The position numbers were made by a program, and so were the translations under genes. Below the pieces are notes generated by a model. It was not told where the DNA came from. It searched no databases and saw nothing but the letters and a program-made list of their open reading frames with translations. Below are positions 12,269-24,895 of a DNA stretch of 64,000 nt, piece by piece. The first letter of the stretch is position 1; the number at the start of each line of letters is the position of its first letter. Source of the DNA: Glycine soja (lineage: Eukaryota; Streptophyta; Magnoliopsida; Fabales; Fabaceae); the NCBI RefSeq assembly GCF_004193775.1, contig NC_041021.1, forward strand, positions 22,164,632-22,228,631. Reading direction: 5' to 3'.

Positions 12269-13939
12269 TGGGTGACCAAGAGGAAATATAGGAACAGATG
12301 AAAGCCGACATGTCGGCTTTGAAAGAGCAAATGGCTTCCATGATGGATGCCATGCTAGGAATGAGGCAACTAATGGAGAATAATGTGGCCACCGCTGCCA
12401 CTGTTAGTTCGGCTGCCGAAGCAAACCCAACTCTCCTAGCTACTACGCACCATCCTATCCCAAACGTGGTAGGACGAGAAAGAAGCACACTGGGGCACAT
12501 TAGCAAACCCTATCTGGGATACAACCGAGTGGCTTACCCTTATGGATTACCACCTAATTACACGCCACCAGTCATGCGTGATGATGCAGGTCATGTCCCT
12601 TCCCCCATCCTTGAAAGGGAGCCTCCTCGACAGTCGGACGAGGTTCACGAGGATCGTAGAGAGCATGCACAAGGAGACATCGATTCCTACTCCCCGGTCC
12701 CCGTCGAGGGGCCGGCACCCAACACACTACCTCAGCCCAATCTCATGGGAGAACCTTGAAACCTCCTAGCACAGCCAATATTCTTGTTCGCAGAAGGGCT
12801 ACCCCCGGCAACAGAAGAAAAAAGGAAACTCGATCTCATCGAAGAGAGATTGAGAGCTGTTGAAGAATTTGGCGACTATCCGTTCACGGACATGGCGGAT
12901 CTTTGCTTAGTACCCGACGTCGTCATCCCCCCAAAATTCAACGTACCTGATTTCGATAGGTACAAAAGGATGACTTGTCCTAAGAACCATCTCAAAATGT
13001 ATTGTCGCAAGATGGGGGCGCATTCTAGGGATGAAAAGTTGTTGATGCACTTCTTCCAAGATAGCTTGGCTGGAGCTGCGGTCGTCTGGTACACTAATCT
13101 AGAAGCTTCCCGCATTCGCACTTGGAAGGATATGATTACTGCCTTCCTTAGGCAATATCAGTACAACTCCGATATGGCTCCCGATCGGACTCAGTTGCAG
13201 AACATGGTTAAAAGGGAAAACGAGTCCTTTAAAGAGTACGCTCAGCGTTGGAGGGACCTGGCAGTGCAAGTAGCCCCTCCCATGGTCGAAAGGGAAATGA
13301 TTACCATGATGGTAGACACCTTGCCTAGTGGGCTACATGCCCTCCAGCTTCGCAGACTTGGTATTCGCCGAGGAAAGAATCGAAGTTGGCATGAAGAGAG
13401 GGAAGTTCGATTATGTCTCCTCCACAGGTACCAACGCTAGGAGGATCGGAGCAACTAGGGCAAAGAGGAAGGAAGGAGATACCCATGCCGTCACTTCAGT
13501 GCCCGCATGGATCAAGCCGCCGTAGATCTCTCACGGTACCCATCAGTATGCACAACATCACACGAGCTTCTCAGCTCGTGCCGGCGACTCCTCCAACTCA
13601 GCACTCGTACAAACTAGGGCGCTTGCGCCCATCGAGAGGGAGGCCCCCTAAGCTACGGCTCCAACCCCGACTCGCCCGACCGACAATGCCCACTTTGGCG
13701 CCGGTTCCAACGTGATAAGGAATTTTCCCCCGAGGCCAACATTCACCCTGATCCCAATGACGTACGAAGACCTCTTGCCATCCCTCGTCGCCAACTAGAT
13801 GGTTTTGATATCTCCCGGAAGGATCTACCAGCCTCCTTTCCCAAAGTGGTAAAACCCTGACGCAACCTGTGTATACCATGGGAAAACCCCGGGCCACTCA
13901 ACCAAACAGTGCCTGACCTTTAAACAGAAGGTCCAAAGT
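12269..13939 (+). pseudogene. Ogre gag, broken by stops and frameshifts
   Basis: The likely start is ATG 12269 (MGDQEEI), followed at once by an in-frame TAG near 12290. A helical N-terminus (DMSALKEQMASMMDAMLGMR) and a Pro-rich linker follow, then a TGA near 12757. The retrotransposon gag core lies at 12784-13330, with PPKFNVPDFDRYKRMTCPKN, a WYTNLE motif and an FKEYAQRWRDLA block. The frame shifts near 13330 into the one reading MGYMPSSFADLVFAEERIEV at 13328-13525 and shifts again later. A zinc-knuckle-like CVYHGKTPGHSTKQC is seen near 13867-13911. Gag would build the particle; this copy cannot. Confidence 0.85.
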
Positions 13940-14794
13940 TTGATAGAAGCCGGATGGCTGATGTTTCAAGAGGACCGGCCCAACGTAAAAACAAACCCGC
14001 TTGCCAATCATGGAGGGGGAGCGGTTAATACCGTCGAGTCGGGTGGGCCGCGCAGGTCCAAACCTTTGAAGGACGTGACGACCCCCAGAAGGTTTATCTA
14101 CGAGGCCCTACAAAAGGGGGGCGTAATTCCCCGTGGTGGGCACGAGGAAGATTCTTGTTTGATCCACTCGGTGGGAGTCATTCCCTCTACACTCCACCAA
14201 AAACTGAAGTTCGTAGTGGAGGGGCATTTGGTCATTGTATCGGGGGAGGAAGACGTCTTGGTATGTTACCCGTCCTCTATGCCATATGTGGAAGCCGCGG
14301 AGGAGTCATTGGAAACGACCTTCCAATCTTTTGAGGTAGTAAGCATTGCCTCCTTAGATTCCCTCTCTTGGCAGCCTTGCCTGTCTAATACGACAATGAT
14401 GGTGGCCCGGGTGATGTTGGGGTACGGCTACGAGCCCGGAATGGGTTTAGGCAACAATGGCGGCAGAACCAGCCTGGTAAGCACCAGAGGAAACCACAAG
14501 AAGTTTAGGTTAGGCTATAAACCCACACAAGCGGACATAAGGAAAAGTATCATGGAAAGGAAGAACAAAGGCCAAGGTTTGCGGTTGGGACAACAAGTCG
14601 AAGGGGCCCCGCCCTGCCACATCAGTAGGAGCTTTATAAGTGCGGGTCTAAAACACGAAGGCCAAGTCGTCGCGATATGCGAGGATGACTCCCCGAGTAG
14701 GTCGGATTTGGTACGACCATGTCTTCCTGGTTTCCAACTAGGAAATTGGCGAGTGGAGGAGCACCCAGACGTTTACGCGACAAGCATAATGTAA
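13940..14794 (+). pseudogene. Ogre gag end fused to protease tail and G-patch, protease core missing
   Basis: This open frame begins inside the gag C-terminus (IEAGWLMFQEDRPNVKTNP) and joins at about 14155-14165 directly into the end of the protease region (IHSVGVIPSTLHQKLKFVVE). In related soybean elements as I remember them, several hundred residues lie between these blocks, including the aspartic protease active-site D-(S/N)-G-S segment. Neither that motif nor its surroundings are present here. A G-patch-like motif follows near 14410-14520 (ARVMLGYGYEPGMGLG), a feature of Ogre polyproteins, and the frame ends YATSIM-stop at 14794. The join is in frame, so it is a clean internal deletion. 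Confidence 0.75.
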
Positions 14795-14970
14795 CCCATT
14801 ATGGCTTTTAAACTCTACGGTTGGGCCTAGGCTTTATAGTTTCCTTTTGTTAAGGCATTATGTCTTTTGTTCCTGAATTTATAATATAAAGATCTTTCTT
14901 CATCTGTTCCTGCGCCTCTACCCATTCTCATTCATTTGCATGTTTATTTTCTTTACGCTTAAAACGCTAG
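14795..14970 (+). other. Probable Ogre intron/spacer between protease and RT
   Basis: This T-rich stretch has stops in all frames and ends in a pyrimidine-rich tract and an AACGCTAG acceptor-like site (14965-14970), where the RT-side frame opens (SDDESLEGTNTRD). Ogre elements are known to carry a spliced intron at this place. The donor is not resolved and may lie before the stop at 14794. Confidence 0.5.
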
Positions 14971-16672
14971 ATCCGACGACGAGTCCCTCGAAGGTACTAA
15001 TACCCGGGACCCGGCCGTCGATTTCAAGCAAGAAGCGGGTCAGACAGAGAGTGAAGAGGACAAGGATATGGGACTTCCCCTAGAGTTGGAGAGGATAATC
15101 GCTCAGGAGGACCAAGAGATGGGGCCTCATCAAGAAGAGACAGAACTAGTAGACTTAGGAATCGGCAGTGGGAAAAAGGAAGTAAAGATAGGTACAGGTA
15201 TGACCGCACCCATCCGTGAAGAATTGATGGCCCTGCTAAAAAACTACCAAGACATCTTTGCCTGATCATACCAAGATATGCCCGGTTTGAGTTCTGACAT
15301 CGTACAACACAGATTACCTATAAATCCTGAGTGTTCCCCGGTAAAACAAAAGCTGAGGAGGATGAAGCCTGAGATGTCCTTGAAAATAAAAGAAGAGGTA
15401 AAGAAACAATTTGACGCTAGTTTCTTGGCTGTCGGTCGGTACCCGGAATGGGTTGCCAACATTGTACCAGTCCCTAAGAAAGATGGGAAGGTACGAATGT
15501 GCGTGGATTATCGGGACCTGAATCGAGCCAATCCCAAGGACAATTTCCCTTTGCCGCACATCGATATCCTCGTGGATAATACGACCAATTTCGCTCTGTT
15601 TTCCTTCATGGACGGGTTCTCCGGTTACAATCAAATAAAAATGGCGCCAGAGGATATGGAAAAGACTACCATCGTCACCCTGTGGGGGACGTTCTGTTAT
15701 AAGGTGATGTCTTTTGGGCTCAAGAACGCCGGGGCAACTTATCAATGGGCTATGATGGCTTTGTTCCACGATATGATGCACCGAGAAATCGAGGTCTATG
15801 TGGACGACATGATTGCCAAGTCTAAAACCGAGGAGGAACACCTTGTCAACTTGTGGAAGTTGTTCGAAAGGCTTAGGAAGTATCAATTGAGGTTAAACCC
15901 CGCTAAGTGCACCTTCGGGGTCAAGTCAGGGAAACTATTGGGTTTCATTGTAAGCCAGAAAGGGATAGAGGTGGACCCCGAAAAGGTGAAAGCCATCCTT
16001 GAGATGCCAGAACCGCATACCGAGAGGCAGGTCCGAGGTTTCCTGGGGCGTTTGAACTACATTGCCAAATTCATATCACAGCTCACCGCTATCTGTGAGC
16101 CGTTGTTCAAGCTCTTACGCAAAAACCAATTTGTCCACTGGAACAAGGACTGTCAAAAGGCATTTGGAAGGATCAAACAGTGCCTCATGAACCCTCCCGT
16201 GCTTATGTCGCCGGTGCTCGAAAGACCTCTCATCTTGTATATGACGATTTTGGACGAGTCAATGGGGTGTATGCTGGGGCAACATGATGAGTCCGGGAAA
16301 AGAGAGCGCGTCGTCTACTACTTGAGTAAGAAGTTCATGGCCTGTGAGATAAACTACTCCCTGTTGGAAAGAACGTGTTGTGCTTTAGTCTGGGCGTCCC
16401 ACCATCTAAGACAATACATGCTGAGCCATACCACCTGGCTGATATCCAAAATGGACCCAGTCAAGTACATCTTTGAGAAGCCTGCCCTGACAGGGCGGAT
16501 CGCCCAGTGGCAAGTTTTGCTGTCTAAGTTCGATATAGTTTATGTCACCAAAAAGGCGATAAAGGGAAGCGCCTTGGCGGATTATTTGGCTCAGCAGCCT
16601 CTCAACGACTATCAACCCATGCATCCCGAGTTCTCGGATGAGGACATCATGGCCTTGTTTGAGGAAAAACCT
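14971..16672 (+). pseudogene. Ogre reverse transcriptase and RNase H
   Basis: The frame is open from 14971 to 16849 except for a TGA at 15263-15265 in DIFA-stop-SYQDMPGL, where related copies have Trp. RT motifs appear in order: NIVPVPKKDGKVRMCVDYRD, FSFMDGFSGYNQIKMAPED (motif A), SFGLKNAGATYQWAM (motif B), YVDDMIAKSKTEEEH (motif C, catalytic DD intact) and RGFLGRLNYIAKFI. The gypsy-type RNase H follows from about 16220 (DESMGCMLGQHDESGKRERV, then YSLLERTCCALVW). Apart from the stop, the catalytic residues look intact. It converted element RNA to cDNA when active. Confidence 0.9.
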
Positions 16673-17090
16673 GACGAGGACCGGGACAAGTGGATCGTGT
16701 GGTTTGATGGAGCGTCAAACATTCTAGGCCATGGCGTTGGGGCAACATTGGTCTCTCCGGATAATCAATGTATACCTTTCACGACCAGGCTGGGGTTCGA
16801 CTGCACCAACAATATGGCTGAGTATGAAGCATGCGCCCTGGCCATCTAGGCGGCAATTGATTTCAACGTCAAGCTACTCAAAGTATACAGAGACTCGACA
16901 CTGGTGATTCACCAGCTGAGAAGGGAATGGGAAACTAGAGACCACTAACTGATACCCTACCAGGCCTATATCAAGCAATTGACTGGTTTCTTTGATGAGA
17001 TCTCCTTCCATCACGTTCCCCGAGAGGAAAATCAAATGGCAGATGCGCTTGCCACTTTAGTGTCCATGTTCCATCTAACACCGCACGGAG
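16673..17090 (+). pseudogene. Second, archaeal-type RNase H of the Tat/Ogre polyprotein
   Basis: The domain opens KWIVWFDGASNILGHGVGAT and retains four candidate acidic catalytic residues: D in FDGAS, E in MAEYEA, D in VYRDSTLV and D in ENQMADALA. It is interrupted by TAG at 16847-16849 (after ACALAI) and TAA at 16946-16948 (after ETRDH). A second RNase H of this type downstream of the gypsy RNase H is diagnostic for the Tat lineage, to which Ogre belongs. Confidence 0.85.
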
Positions 17091-18412
17091 ACTTACCGTA
17101 CATTGAGTTCAAGTGTCGTGGCAAACCCGCACATTGTTGTCTAGTGGAAAAAGAGCGGGACGGTAAGCCTTGGTATTTCGATATCAAGCGATACGTTGAA
17201 AGCAAAGAGTACCCACCAGAGGCTTCCGACAACGACAAGAGGACGTTGAGGAGATTGGCGGCCGGCTTCTTTTTGAGCGGAAGCATACTATACAAGAGAA
17301 ACCATGACATGGTTTTGCTACGCTACATGAATGCTAAGGAAGCTGAGAGCATGCTAGGGGAGGTCCATGACGGCTCTTTTGGTACACACGCTAACGGACA
17401 CGCCATGGCTAGGAAGATATTAAGGGCGGATTACTATTGGCTCACCATAGAGAGTGATTGTTGTCTCCATGTGAGGAAGTGTCACAAATGCCAGATGTTT
17501 GCAGACAATGTCAATGCTCCATCCTTGCCTATGAATGTCTTGGCCACACTGTGGCCATTTTCCATGTGAGAAATAGATGTGATTGGGGCCATAGAGCCCA
17601 AAGTTGCAAACGGACACCGTTTCATCCTAGTGGTGATCGATTACTTCACTAAGTGGTTCGAAGCCGCGTCGTACGTTAGCGTCACCAGGAGTGTGGTCAT
17701 CAGGTTCATTAAGAGGGAGATCATCTGCCGGTATGGTTTACCGAGGAAGATTATCACGGACAATGGCACCAACTTGAATAACAAGATGATGGGGGAAATG
17801 TGCGAGGAGTTTAAAATCCAACATCACAATTCCACACCCTACAGACCAAAGATGAACGGAATCATGGAGGCTGCCAATAAGAATATCAAGAAGATTAAGA
17901 TGACCGTGTCATACAAGGATTGGCACGAGATGCTCCCATTCGCGTTACATGGCTACCGAACCTCAGTACGCACATCAACCGGGGCAACACCGTTCTCGTT
18001 GGTATATGGGATGGAGGTTGTGCTACCGTTCGAGGTGGAAGTCCCGTCATTGAAAATCTTGGTGGAGTCCGGATTAAAGGAATCAGAGTGGGCCCAAGCA
18101 CGTTTCGATCAGCTTCATCTCATAGAAGGAAAGCGTTTGGCCGCCATGAGTCACGAGCGTTTATATCATAAACGAGTGAAGAACGCTTTTGACAAGAAGG
18201 TACGCACGCGCAGGTTCAGCGAAGGGGACTTGGTGCTGAAGAAAGTCTCCCAAGCTCTGAAAGACAACAGAGGAAAGTGGGCCCCGAACTACGAAAGGCC
18301 TTTCGTTGTAAAAAGGGCTTTCTCCGGAGGGGCCCTGGTGCTCGCCAACATGGATGACGAGGAGCTACCTTCACCCGTGAACTTCGACGTTGTCAAGCGA
18401 TACTACGCTTAA
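17091..18412 (+). pseudogene. Ogre integrase
   Basis: A linker leads to the zinc-binding HHCC region (HDGSFGTHANGHAM, then CLHVRKCHKCQMFA) at about 17367-17500. A TGA at 17567-17569 replaces a Trp (PFSM-stop-EIDVIG). The catalytic core follows: D in EIDVIG, D in IITDNGTNLNNK and E in NGIMEAANKNIKKI, a DDE arrangement, then DWHEMLPFALHGYRTSVRT. The C-terminal part (RRFSEGDLVLKKV, GKWAPNYERPFVVK) is the usual DNA-binding tail, and the frame ends at TAA after DVVKRYYA. Only one stop interrupts it. Confidence 0.9.
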
Positions 18413-20381
18413 GATCTGGGGCAATTGAGGAAGTCACTACATGTTTATCTTATTTATTTTTGTGTGTTCTACCTGGTTTCCCCCAGGGGTTCCTATTCTT
18501 TGTATTTTCTCATCGTAGTCTTTTAAAAAGAACGTAGGATTGAGGTTCCGATCCTCACTTTGCGCTTTAAAAGATGTGTAGTGTTTGATAAACTGAGCCT
18601 TTTCGCTCAATCCATGGGATGCCCTAAGCGCTTAATTGAAACTAAACCCGACAAGCTTTCGCTAAAAATATTATTGCATTTGAAAACGCTCATGCATACG
18701 CATACACATGCATATTTGTTATCTTATGACAGGAGCAGGATCGTTTTAGGTAATAGTCAAATACCGAGCCAAATCCAAAGACAAAGACGAATCGAGGTAA
18801 GCAGTAACGTGGCCATGATTTGCTGCACAATGTCATCTCCTGCTTTCAGGTACTTAGGGACGGACACGAGTGGAGGCTAGGCCCGTGATCGACGGATCGT
18901 AGTCCCATGTCCAGCTCCGGACAAGCAGGAAGCGCTACTGGGGGCAGCCTAGTATCCTTTAAATTCCTAATTATTATTGTTGTTGTGTCTTTAAGGTGAT
19001 GGTCAGATGCCTAATTTACCCTAGGGGGGTTCGAGTGAGCGAACGCCGACCCTTAGAGAGCGTGTACCTTTGTTTTAAAAAAAATGCAGGGTGAGCTCGC
19101 CTGGGCGAGCACCCCCCTGCACGAAATGGTTTAAAAAGAGAGGGGGAGTGCAGTTTTCCCCCAAGAAACATCTCCCTCTCACTTAAGAACGATGCACTCA
19201 TGGGATTGCTAGTTTTTCTGACCCTAGGCCACCATTGTGTGCTTTTTTTTGCTTCCATTTTAGTGTCCTTGCCACTGCATACAAGTAAGTGCATTATCCT
19301 TTGGTTTCTAGCTTTCCATTGATGCTTTTTGTGCTTTAAATTGTGCATGATTTGATCAATTTCGTGAGACAATTTGGGGAAAATTTATGCTTTGATTCAT
19401 GGAAATGGGGGGTTGTAGGGGATGGCCTTAGGCCTAGGTTGTGTTCTGAAATGATGGGGCAAGCCACATTGCCCCCATTCCCTTGTTGTTGGTACCCAAA
19501 GGTGCGCCCACCAAGTGCTCGGTGAAATGCCTCAATGGTGTTTGCACCTAAGTTTATGAATATTGCTTTTAGATTGGGTTTGTGCATGTATGATTACCAT
19601 TTTTGGGATGTGGACAGCTTGCAAAAGTTAGGATAAATGCCAAAGCATGACTTAGGCTTAGGGGCCCAAGTCTTTGATTTTTGAAATGCAAGAAGGCATG
19701 AAAGTGAGAGCATGTTAGTGAGGTTTCCCCTTGAGGCCAGCACTTGGTTTGGGCTGCACCATGATTTCTTTGTACCTAGATGGTGTGAAAATGTTGTTCA
19801 CCATGTACATGTGTATGTTGAATAGGTAGCTAAATGCTTTGCAAATGTGCATATATGTTGAAAATGGAACGAAAATGCTTCTCAAAATAGGAACATATGA
19901 CATGAAATTGCCTTTCAAGAATGTGAACGAGTAGTACAAAAATTGATTTTCCAATGAAGGTGCAACATCAAATTGTTTTCAAATGAATGTAAATATGTGC
20001 GAATATATATGTAGCATGAAGTTGCCTCTCAAATGTATGAACATGTATGTAAATGAAATGTGAACATATAGCAAAAAAAATGGAGTAGGTAGGTAGCAAG
20101 ATGCCTTGGAAAATATGTATGGATAGTTTGACATGTAGCATAAGGAATTCCTTTGCAAAAAACGAAAGTGGCTGCATCTTATAGGATGACGTTCATCGAT
20201 GGAAAGATAGGTATAAATGTATGAATATCCTAGGAGAACCCGCGCATTAACGCGTAAGCATTCCTTGCAAAATTCGTATGGATATTCATGCTCTGTTGGA
20301 AAAAGGGTACGCTGTTTGGCTTGATCTGGCTTTCGTTTTGATTGTTTTCTTGAACTAACTTTCCAAACGTTTTTTTAGGAA
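18413..20381 (+). other. Ogre region between integrase and 3' ORF, no protein supported
   Basis: Non-coding. It contains a near-palindrome GAGCTCGCCTGGGCGAGC at about 19092-19110, whose core is shared with the LTRs. A region at 19700-20200 is rich in variations on ATGTGAACATGTATG and probably arose by local repeat expansion. Confidence 0.6.
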
Positions 20382-21528
20382 ATGGCTCCGAAGAAACTCT
20401 CCACGAAGAGGTCTAGAAGAGACGCCACAGGAGAAGGGTCCAGTGCCGCCCCCGAGTTTGATAGTCATCGTTTCCGGAGTGCCGAGCACCAGCAGCGCTT
20501 CGAGGCCATCAGAGGATGGTTGTTCCACAGGGAGAGGCGTGTCCAGCTCAGGGAGGATGAGTATAAGGACTTTCAGGAGGAGATAGCTCGCAAACTTTGG
20601 ACACCGCTAGTGACATGCGTTCGTGGGTGAGGGGTCAATGGATTCCCTTTGATGCAGATGCCCTCAGCCAGCTCCTGGGTGACCCACTAGTTTTGAAGGA
20701 AGGCCAGCAGTGTGAGTTCAGCCAGAGGAGGAACACGGTCGACGGGTTCAATAAGGAAGCCATTGCCCAGCTGTTGTGCACACTGGGGCAAGATTTCGCC
20801 CGGACCGCTATAGGGAGGCGGGTGCGGATCATGCGCACCAGCATGACCACTTTGACCTAGACATGGATGACACTGCTGCTCAGCAATGTCTTGCCTAGCG
20901 ATCACAACTCCGATCTCCCTCTGCCTAAGTGGCAGTTGGTGTATGCCATCCTGACACGGATGACCGTCCACGTGGCCCAGGTGATTGCTGACGCCATTTA
21001 TTTGTTTGCAAGTATGGCGCCTACCAGGCACCCTCTGGACCTAGATAAGTCCAACAGGGCCCTGGGGTTTCCGGCGCTGATCACGGGCCTCTGTCAGTCC
21101 TACGGAGTTCCCGTCACCCCCAGTAAAGTAATCCGACCGCCGACCACCCGGGCCTTCATCGAGAAGTACTGCACGCCTAGGCAAGCATAGGGTGATGCAC
21201 ATCAGGCCGCAGATGCACCGCCACCACCTCGGCAGGCCGATCCAGCTAGGTCATTGGGCGTGGAGCGTTATCTACAGCATTTGGTTCGCCAGCAGGCAGC
21301 CAACCACCATGGCAGGTGCAGATACATGAGTGTCTCTACCGGTTCAGCCTCAGTCAGCAGGGGCAAGGTTTCGCCCCTTTTGCATGCCCTACTCCGGAGC
21401 AGTTTGGGGCTGAGGTCGCATGGCCTGGAGACTGGCCCGATGCCCAGGCAGGGAGCGGATCAGAGCCACGTGTGGATGAGGATATGACTGATCTGCTCGG
21501 TTTCTTGGGAGGGAGCGGAGCCACGTGA
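20382..21528 (+). pseudogene. Ogre 3' ORF, putative plant transposon protein domain
   Basis: It starts at ATG 20382 (MAPKKLSTKRSRRDATGEGS). After a frameshift near 20600 it continues in the frame seen at 20597-20860 (WVRGQWIPFDADALSQLLGD, then QLLCTLGQDFARTA). A TAG near 20858-20860 interrupts MTTLT/TWMTLLLSNVLPSD, and another TAG near 21188-21190 follows CTPRQA, both where a Gln would fit. A last frame ends MTDLLGFLGGSGAT-stop at 21528. The RGQWIPFDADALS and LPLPKWQLVYAI blocks match the 'putative plant transposon protein' domain family, unknown function, often seen in legume gypsy elements. Its role in Ogre is not known to me. Confidence 0.75.
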
Positions 21529-23200
21529 CCAAGGTCACCGTACTTTTGTTATTAACATTACTGCTTTCGGTTATTGTTTTTGTTGTTATTAACATTACTA
21601 TTTTCAGTTACGGTTTCTATTTCTGCTAGAATTTGGCGTTATGGCTCTCAGTTATTTTGCCACTGTTTTTTATTGCGACTTACCGTTACGTGTTTTTTCG
21701 TTTACCTTGTGGTTAGACGTGAGTAGGTAGTGTGCGCCCTCATCCGCACGACCTTTTCAGAGAGAAAAAGAAAAAAAAAGAGGAAATAAACAAATGATAA
21801 TAACTTTAAAAAAAAGGAAAGAAAAAAAAAAGGAGAGAAAAAAGAAAAATAAGTTGTCTAGCTGAAAAGCCAACATGCTTTTGAAAAGAGATAAATTCCA
21901 GCTTTTCTTTGAAAATAAATTCACTAATCATAACCAGTTTTTGAAAAAAAAAATGTGTATACACCTGAAGGGTGAATGCTGTGAAAATTTTCCTGAACGC
22001 CCAAAATAAACTCGGATGAATGCATGAATTGATAAAAGAACATATTTTGGAAACACTGGGTTGACTTAAATAGGAAAAATAAATCCTGAGCCCTTGTGTC
22101 ACATGATCATAAAAACTTGATGCTTGAGTGTCCACATGGGTGCATGCACGATCAGTTTTGCATAAAATTTCCTAATCATCATTGTTGCATGTGAATCATG
22201 GAAATAATGTGGGACATCTCCATTATCCCTGAACCGCTGGCCAAACCAACACCCAGACATATATCATGTACAGCTGTTCTGCAAGCCTTAAGCCAAAATC
22301 CCACCATAAACCTTGACCCAGGATGAGAATGTCCATCCTTGCCCTCAAAACAAAAAAAAAAAAGAAAATTCTCGATCAAAAAATCGGAAGAAAGCAAAAA
22401 AAATTCCCAATCAAAGAGTGGGAGAAAGCAAAAAAAAGAAAGAAAATTCCCGATCAAATATCGGAAGAAAATAGAAGAAATATGCAAAAAGGTCTTTGGA
22501 CCAGACAAATATCCAAACAATACAGAATTGTCACCAAGTAAACAAGAAAAGAAAGGAAACCACGACCTAAAGTGGTCCTCTCCCTTTGATTGCCAACCAA
22601 AATCTTGTGCGTCGGTGACTTGTTCACCTCACACTAAACAAAAATAGAAAAGGAAAAGGCCAAGAAACACTCAAAGCCAAATTTCCCAACAAAAACAAAT
22701 CATTCCCAAGAAAAAGTCCTATTGATCTATGATCACGCATGTAATCTTTGATTTGATAGGAAATGATTTGCAAAACCAAGTCATGACATATCTATGGTTC
22801 GGAATTAGGATGAAACACTTACCCGTGTGAGATTGATACACTTTGAGTGATTTTCTTCTATTGTTGTTGGACCCAGTGTTTCCTCTAAATGGTCATTTAG
22901 AAACGAAATGCTAACATCCAAAATCTCACTTATGGTTATGAGAAAAATTTCATTAGCATACTCTCCTTCCCCAATAGACACATTGTTTTTCATCAAAAAA
23001 ATCATATTTTGCTCTGATCAATTGGAAGTTTTGTTTCTTTACTAAAGCATGTTCGCATTTTAATGAAAAAACACCGAGACTATTTTAGTCTCACAATTAT
23101 CAAGAACTACGTAGGTCTGAGTTTCTCATCACAAATTGAGGATACGTAGGAGCAAAAGCCCTACTTTTGTCGACCACCCCACCTTTTGTTACCGTGACCC
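21529..23200 (+). other. Ogre 3' untranslated region, A-rich part
   Basis: No gene. It includes A/G-rich low-complexity DNA (21760-21850 and 22340-22470). Frames here, such as a Lys-rich one at 22323-22647, are composition artefacts. Confidence 0.6.
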
Positions 23201-24895
23201 AAGAGTCCGGTGGCATGCGAAGACACCCGACGGTAACCCGCAAACGTCCTTTTGCTATCTGTAAGACTCAACGCATGATAGCATGTAGAGACTAACGTCG
23301 TCTTCTGCACCCTTTGTCAATCGCAGCCAACAAGCCCGTTGACACGCAGAGATTTACGTCATCTTCCGCGCAGACTACCTCTATCAAGCACTAACCCGTG
23401 AAGTTAAGGGGTAGGCGGAAATACCCAAGTGGTTATCCGTATAAACATTCTTTTGCTAACTGTAAGACTCAACGCATGATAGCATGCAGAGACTAACGTC
23501 ATCCTCTGCACCCTTTGTCAATCGCGGCCAACAAGCCCGTTGACATGCGGAGATTTACGTCGTCTTCCGCGCAGACTACCTCTGTCAAGCACTAACCCAT
23601 GAAGTTAGGGGGCATACGGAAATACCCAAGTGGTTATCCGTATAAACATTGTTTTGCTGTCTGAAAGACTCAACGCATGATAGCATGCAGAGACTAACAT
23701 CGTCTTCTGCACCCTTTGTCAATCGCGGCCAACAAGCCCGTTGACACGCGGAGATTTACGTTATCTTCCGCACAGACTACCTCTATCAAGCACTAACCCA
23801 TGAAGTTAGGGGGCAGGCGGAAATACCCAAGTGGTTATCCGTATAAATATTCTTTTGCTATCTGTAAGACTCAACGCATGATAGCATGCAGAGACTAACA
23901 CCGTCTTCTGTACCCTTTGTCAATCGCGGCCAACAAGCCCGTTGACACGCGGAGATTTACGTCATCTTCCGCGCAGACTTCCTCTGTCAAGCACTAACCC
24001 GTGAAGTTAGGGGGCAGGCAGAAATACCCAAGCGGTTGTCCGTATAAACATTCTTTTGCTATCTGGAAGACTCAACGCATGATAGCATGCAGAGACTAAC
24101 GTCGTCTTCTGCACCCTTTGTCAATCGCGGCCAACAAGCCCGTTGACACGCGGAGATTTACATCATCTTCCGCGCAGACTTCCTCTGTCAAGCACTAACC
24201 CGTGAAGTTAGGGGGCAGGCGGAAATACCCAAGTGGTTATCCGTATAAACATTCTTTTGCTATCTGTAAGACTCAACGCATGATAGCATGCAGAGACTAA
24301 CGTCGTCTTCTGCACCCTTTGTCAATCGCGGCCAACAAGCCTGTTGACACGCGGAGATTTACGTCATCTTCTGTGCAGACTTCCTCTGTCAAGCACTAAC
24401 CTATGAAGTTAGGGGGCAGGCAGAAATACCCAAGTGGTTATCCGTATAAACATTTTTTTGCTATCTGTAAGACTCAACGCATAATAGCATGCAGAGACTA
24501 ACATCGTCTTCTGCACCCTTTGTCAATCGCGGCCAACAAGCCTGTTGACACGCGGAGATTTACGTCATCTTCCGCGCAGACTTCCTCTGTCAAGCACTAA
24601 CCCGTGAAGTTAAGGGGCAGGCAGAAATACCCAAGTGGTTATCCGTATAAACATTCTTTTGCTATCTGTAAGACTCAACGCATGATAGCATACAAAGACT
24701 AACGTCGTGTTCTGCACCCTTTGTCAATCGCGGCCAACAAGCCCGTTGACACGCGGAGATTTACGTCATCTTCAGCGTAGACTACCTCTCTCAAGCACTA
24801 ACTCGTGAAGTTAGGGGGCAGGCGGAAATACCCAAGTGGTTATCCGTATAGACATTCTTTTGCTATCTATAAGACTTAACGCATGATACCATGTA
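23200..24895 (+). repeat. 201-bp tandem array in Ogre 3' UTR
   Basis: The landmark ACTCAACGCATGATAGCATG recurs at 23266, 23467, 23668, 23869, 24070, 24271, 24472, 24673 and (slightly changed) 24874. The spacing is exactly 201 bp each time, with only substitutions between copies. Each unit includes CAATCGCGGCCAACAAGCCC and a CCCAAGTGGTTATCCGTATA-like segment. Tandem arrays in the 3' UTR are a known feature of Ogre elements and can seed satellite DNA. Confidence 0.95.
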
